Source: Thermoplasmata archaeon (GTDB taxonomy: Archaea; Thermoplasmatota; Thermoplasmata; Thermoplasmatales; Thermoplasmataceae). Taken from it: a stretch of 7,369 bases of DNA. The notes beneath the pieces were generated by a model, which saw only the letters and a program-made list of their open reading frames with translations, searched no databases and was not told the DNA's origin. This document shows, piece by piece, positions 4,899-7,369 of this stretch. A program made the translations under genes and the position numbers. The number at the start of each line of letters is the position of its first letter. The first letter of the stretch is position 1. The stretch spans positions 1 to 7,369 of the forward strand of contig JAJZKS010000084.1 in assembly GCA_021850835.1 (NCBI GenBank), given 5' to 3'.

Positions 4899-5621
4899 TT
4901 GGCTAGCACTTGGCTTGAAAGGGCAGAACAGAGCAGTAATGATGGCGAACTGTTGAGAACTATAGCCAATACAATGGGCATAGAACTCATTGAATGGAAG
5001 TTCCTGCGCAATTTCAACATCAAGGGTAAGTCCGATACCATCCATTCCTTTGATTATGCGCTTCAATCCATCAAGAGCAGCAACATTGTTCCAATCCTCA
5101 ATCTCAGGGACTTTTCGGGGAATAAATACGAGAAGATTCTAATGCACCGGGTGAAATCTGCAGACATAGAGTCTTCATCAGGAATTATTCTGACGTCTGA
5201 AGATTTGGAACCAAAGGAAAAGAATCTGTGTGAAATCTGCAATTTCAATGTCATAAAAATCCCACATGTGAATTCTTCCATCGCCAGCTACAATATAGGC
5301 AAAAGCCTTGCAAGCAGGCTCATTGCCATGGACAGGGAACCAAGGAACCTGGCCAGTTCCCACTCGAAACGCCATAACCGTGACAGAACTAGGATAACTC
5401 AGGAAATCCTTGAAACTGTATATACTCTTGAAGGTGCGAGCATAACTCAGCTCATCTATAAGTGCAATCTCAACTATAAGTCTGCAAAGGAGATCATGGG
5501 GGACCTAATCAAAAGGGAAATGGTAAAAACGGCAAGATATGGTGAAAGCAACCTGAAGTACGAGATAACGGAAAAAGGGAAGAGGATACTGGAACGTCTG
5601 AGGGTCTACGAATCAGTGTAA
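4899..5621 (+). CDS. Winged-helix protein with a degenerate nuclease-like N-terminal domain
   Basis: A 240-residue two-part protein. Residues about 165-235 form a winged helix of the archaeal HTH_45 type: ITQEILETVYTLEGASITQ, a recognition-helix region NLNYKSAKEIMGDLIKREMV (two parts around 190-209), then a wing and the ending YEITEKGKRILERL (221-234). This implies DNA binding. Residues about 25-125 resemble the Mrr-like PD-(D/E)xK domain found in some archaeal proteins: GKSDTIHSFD (43-52) matches a G-x-S-x3-H-x-F-D pattern, and VPILNLRDF (64-72) sits where an E-x-K strand would be but reads N-x-R, followed by GIILTSEDL (95-103). Nuclease activity is therefore doubtful, and the domain may sense a ligand or hold a dimer. 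A lone C-x2-C (111-114) is present. A basic, Ser/His-rich linker (about 147-164) joins the two parts. The start is TTG with a GGAG upstream. Target genes are unknown; the membrane protein gene 109 bases downstream is an obvious candidate. Confidence 0.7.
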   Translation: MASTWLERAEQSSNDGELLRTIANTMGIELIEWKFLRNFNIKGKSDTIHSFDYALQSIKSSNIVPILNLRDFSGNKYEKILMHRVKSADIESSSGIILTSEDLEPKEKNLCEICNFNVIKIPHVNSSIASYNIGKSLASRLIAMDREPRNLASSHSKRHNRDRTRITQEILETVYTLEGASITQLIYKCNLNYKSAKEIMGDLIKREMVKTARYGESNLKYEITEKGKRILERLRVYESV

Positions 5622-5639
5622 TTCGTACTCTCACTACCA

Positions 5640-5710
5640 ATTATATAATAAAATTAGTATGTTATATTAAAGGTTTACGACAATAAGTATTTTAAGTTCA
5701 TAAATTATAA
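5640..5710 (+). promoter_or_regulatory. AT-rich promoter region of the small membrane protein gene
   Basis: Several TATA-like boxes are present: ATTATATAAT at 5640-5649, TTATATTA at 5662-5669 and TATTTTAA at 5688-5695. The one at 5662 would give a leader of about 40 bases including the ribosome binding site. I cannot tell which is used. Confidence 0.35.
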
Positions 5711-5716
5711 ATGTAG

Positions 5717-5722
5717 AAGGAG
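5717..5722 (+). promoter_or_regulatory. Strong ribosome binding site AAGGAG
   Basis: AAGGAG lies eight bases before the ATG at 5731. It is the best Shine-Dalgarno match in the window, where most other genes look leaderless, and fixes this start. Confidence 0.65.
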
Positions 5723-5730
5723 AAACAGAG

Positions 5731-6036
5731 ATGGATTATTCTGGATTGGTAATACCAATACTTGCCCTTGTCGACGGGTTGCTCTTTGGGCTGGCCATAA
5801 AGAAGGGGTTAGTATCGTTTGTATTGCTTCTAGTTGCCTTTGTAGTTTCCGGTTATGTAGGGTTTTCTTTTATCCCTAAGATATCGGTTACTTCATTGCT
5901 GAACAGTGTGGTTTCATACGTTACAAACCACATACAGGCTATGACTGCATTGATTCCAATAGGCAGCACTGGGGCTATTTCCCTTGTTGTTGTGCTGTTC
6001 GTGGTTGGGCTCGGCGTAGGCATCTGGAAAGGATGA
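5731..6036 (+). CDS. Small hydrophobic membrane protein, function unknown
   Basis: A 101-residue protein that I do not recognise. It has three likely membrane segments: about 5-23 (ending before the charged pair K24-K25), 27-48, and 81-98, with the C-terminus closing on WKG. Residues 50-76 are less hydrophobic and contain few charges; they may form an amphipathic helix or an external loop. There is no cleavable signal peptide and no catalytic motif. The strong ribosome binding site and clean composition support it as a real, well-translated gene. It lies 109 bases after the winged-helix gene on the same strand with its own AT-rich promoter region, and its stop codon is only six bases from that of the converging polymerase gene. 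It could be a target of the upstream regulator, but nothing in the sequence proves it. Confidence 0.7.
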   Translation: MDYSGLVIPILALVDGLLFGLAIKKGLVSFVLLLVAFVVSGYVGFSFIPKISVTSLLNSVVSYVTNHIQAMTALIPIGSTGAISLVVVLFVVGLGVGIWKG

Positions 6037-6042
6037 AAGCTT

Positions 6043-7369
6043 TTAATTAATTTGCCTGGCCAGTCCTTTTGATGCATAAGGATTGGCGTTGATCACATTT
6101 TTACTTTCCAACCATCCTCTGCGGGCTATGGCAGTTGCAAACCAGAGGTATTTCAGCTGATTCGTGCTGTGGGCATCGCTCCCCAGGGTGAAGCTGATCT
6201 TGTATGATTTTGCTCTCTTTACCAGATCATATGGCAGATCCGACCTGGTGGGAAAACCATTTATTTCTAAGGCAACATCATTTTCCTCGCAAGCTTCGAA
6301 GACCGCATCAAAATCAATTCTATAAGCATCCCTGGTTCCCAACAGCCTTCCAGTTGGGTGGGCTATAGTCGTAAGCATACCGCTTCTTATGGCCTTGATC
6401 AACCTCAGTGTGTTGGTTTTCATGTGGTCACTAATCTGCTGGTGAAGTGCTCCTATGACCACATCCATTTCATTCAGCAGCCTGTTGGGAAGATCAAGGC
6501 TGCCATCCTTGAGGATTTCAAGTTCCACGCCCTTAAGAATTCGTATGGAGTCTGTGGTTTCATTGTACCCATCTATCTTTCTGTTCCTCGCCTGAAACCT
6601 CTTTTCGTCCATTCCATTTGCCACCTTCAGACTTTTGCTGTGATCAGTGATCGCCATGAATTTGTATTTGAGCTTCTTTCCGGCTTCCACCATTTCATCA
6701 AAAGTTGAATGCCCATCTGTTGCATCAGTGTGGGTGTGATAATCACCCTGGATTTCTTCAAAACCAACAATCTTTGGCAATCGCCTTTGCAGGGCAGCCT
6801 CAACTTCCCCCATGTTCTCCCTGAGTTCCGGCGGGACCAATTCCAAGCCTAGTTTGCTGTAGACATCTTCCTCTGTTAGAGATGCCAATGAGTCGTTTCC
6901 CTTGAATAATCCGTATTCGTTCAGTTTCATCCCGCCATCTATTGCCATGGCTCTAAGCCTTATATTGTGCTCCTTGCTTCCCGTAAAATACTGAAGGGCT
7001 GCCCCGAATGAGTTGGAGTCAATGATCCTAAGGTCGCAGTTCAGCCCAAGTGATAGCAAAACTGAAATCTTTGTCTCACCCTTCGCGATCACATTTTTGA
7101 CTTCCCCTAATCCTGTGAAATAATCTCCTGCCGCCGAAGGGTCATCGCTCGAGCAAAGCAAGTCTATGTCTCCAACCGTGTCCCTTAGCCTTCTTGCCGA
7201 ACCTGCCAGCTCAAGTCGCGTGAATTTTCCGCTTGTCCGGAGCTTTGACAGGAATTCCTGTATATCATCATAACAGGTTGCCAGGGGTATTCTATCCGCC
7301 CCAGATGATTTGTAAAACTCAATTGACTTCTTCAAAGCATCCTGCGACTTAGGGCCAAATCCTGGAACT
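6043..7369 (-). CDS. polX: Family X DNA polymerase with PHP domain, PolX (5' end outside window)
   Basis: The visible 441 residues are the C-terminal part of a PolX protein, a repair polymerase for short gaps joined to a metal-dependent nuclease. Typical length is about 570-580, so about 130-140 N-terminal residues lie beyond the right edge. It opens in a helix-hairpin-helix, VPGFGPKS. Counting visible residues, the palm has GSARR (56-60), the metal aspartates D67 and D69 in VGDIDLL, and D112 in CDLRII, followed by FGAALQYFTGSKEHN (121-135), a family hallmark. The PHP domain shows DYHTHTD (H211, H213, D215), ITDH (D242, H243), GVELEI (E282), ALHQ (H309), AHPTGR (H337) and GSDAHS (D398, H400), a complete metal-binding set. 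Both polymerase and 3'-5' exonuclease/AP-endonuclease activities are thus likely, as in bacterial and archaeal PolX. TTG 7335 is not the start, because the frame and family similarity continue upstream. The 3' end converges on the small membrane protein gene with six bases between stops. Confidence 0.95.
   Translation of the reverse strand, partial: VPGFGPKSQDALKKSIEFYKSSGADRIPLATCYDDIQEFLSKLRTSGKFTRLELAGSARRLRDTVGDIDLLCSSDDPSAAGDYFTGLGEVKNVIAKGETKISVLLSLGLNCDLRIIDSNSFGAALQYFTGSKEHNIRLRAMAIDGGMKLNEYGLFKGNDSLASLTEEDVYSKLGLELVPPELRENMGEVEAALQRRLPKIVGFEEIQGDYHTHTDATDGHSTFDEMVEAGKKLKYKFMAITDHSKSLKVANGMDEKRFQARNRKIDGYNETTDSIRILKGVELEILKDGSLDLPNRLLNEMDVVIGALHQQISDHMKTNTLRLIKAIRSGMLTTIAHPTGRLLGTRDAYRIDFDAVFEACEENDVALEINGFPTRSDLPYDLVKRAKSYKISFTLGSDAHSTNQLKYLWFATAIARRGWLESKNVINANPYASKGLARQIN

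Noticed and set aside
4817..5066. Two minus-strand ORFs of about 70 codons over the regulator gene start
   Set aside because: They oppose the 5' part of the winged-helix gene, have no motif, and look like shadows of AT-rich DNA and the real frame.
5640..5649. Palindrome ATTATATAAT as an operator
   Set aside because: It is pure A/T in an A/T-rich stretch, so self-complementarity is expected; it is more simply one of several TATA-like boxes.
6036..6043. Palindrome AAAGCTTT at the convergent stop codons as a terminator
   Set aside because: It has no loop to form a hairpin and is short; the adjoining T-rich bases are too few to call a terminator with confidence.
6358..6708. Plus-strand 116-codon ORF inside the polymerase gene
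   Set aside because: It is antisense to the highly conserved PHP domain and has no features of its own.
7335..7369. TTG at 7335 as the start of the polymerase gene
   Set aside because: The frame stays open to the right edge and the upstream codons encode VPGFGPKS, a helix-hairpin-helix motif expected in PolX, so the gene continues outside the window.

Overview
The window looks like chromosomal DNA of an archaeon, most likely a Thermoplasmata-type euryarchaeon. The reasons are indirect. Several genes have a TATA-like box about 25-35 bases before the start codon and no ribosome binding site, as expected for leaderless archaeal transcripts. Two starts appear to be TTG. The winged-helix regulator is of a type common in archaea. 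Genes have moderate G+C and the gaps are clearly AT-richer. There is no rRNA, tRNA, insertion sequence or CRISPR array. The lineage is inferred from style, not proven.

Layout, left to right. (1) 1-347, minus strand: the N-terminal part of a metallo-beta-lactamase-fold-like protein whose metal motif is mostly lost; it runs off the left edge. (2) 536-2441, plus strand: a two-gene sugar unit, an NAD-dependent nucleotide-sugar epimerase/dehydratase followed 16 bases later by a GHMP sugar kinase of the heptose-7-phosphate kinase type. Together they probably feed a surface glycan or glycolipid. (3) 2505-3483, minus strand: a class I methyltransferase followed by an MscL-family mechanosensitive channel with an unusual N-terminal helical extension. 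(4) 3564-4499, plus strand: an M19 (renal dipeptidase family) metallopeptidase with all metal ligands present, divergent from the methyltransferase. The 80-base shared gap holds a perfect 6-1-6 palindrome on the methyltransferase promoter. (5) 4500-4898: a 400-base AT-rich gap with a T-tract terminator, promoter-like boxes and a possible 43-codon ORF ending one base before the next start. (6) 4899-5621, plus strand: a winged-helix protein with what looks like a decayed PD-(D/E)xK nuclease-like N-terminal domain. (7) 5731-6036, plus strand: a small hydrophobic membrane protein with a good ribosome binding site. (8) 6043-7369, minus strand: most of a family X DNA polymerase with a complete PHP nuclease domain, its 5' end cut off by the right edge.

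Most genes here are housekeeping or accessory metabolism; no defence island or mobile element is evident. The points most worth a second look are the MscL homologue with its helical bundle apparently moved from the C- to the N-terminus, the regulator with a decayed nuclease-like domain and a tightly abutting upstream small ORF, the Tyr-x3-Arg epimerase, and the palindrome between the methyltransferase and dipeptidase genes.
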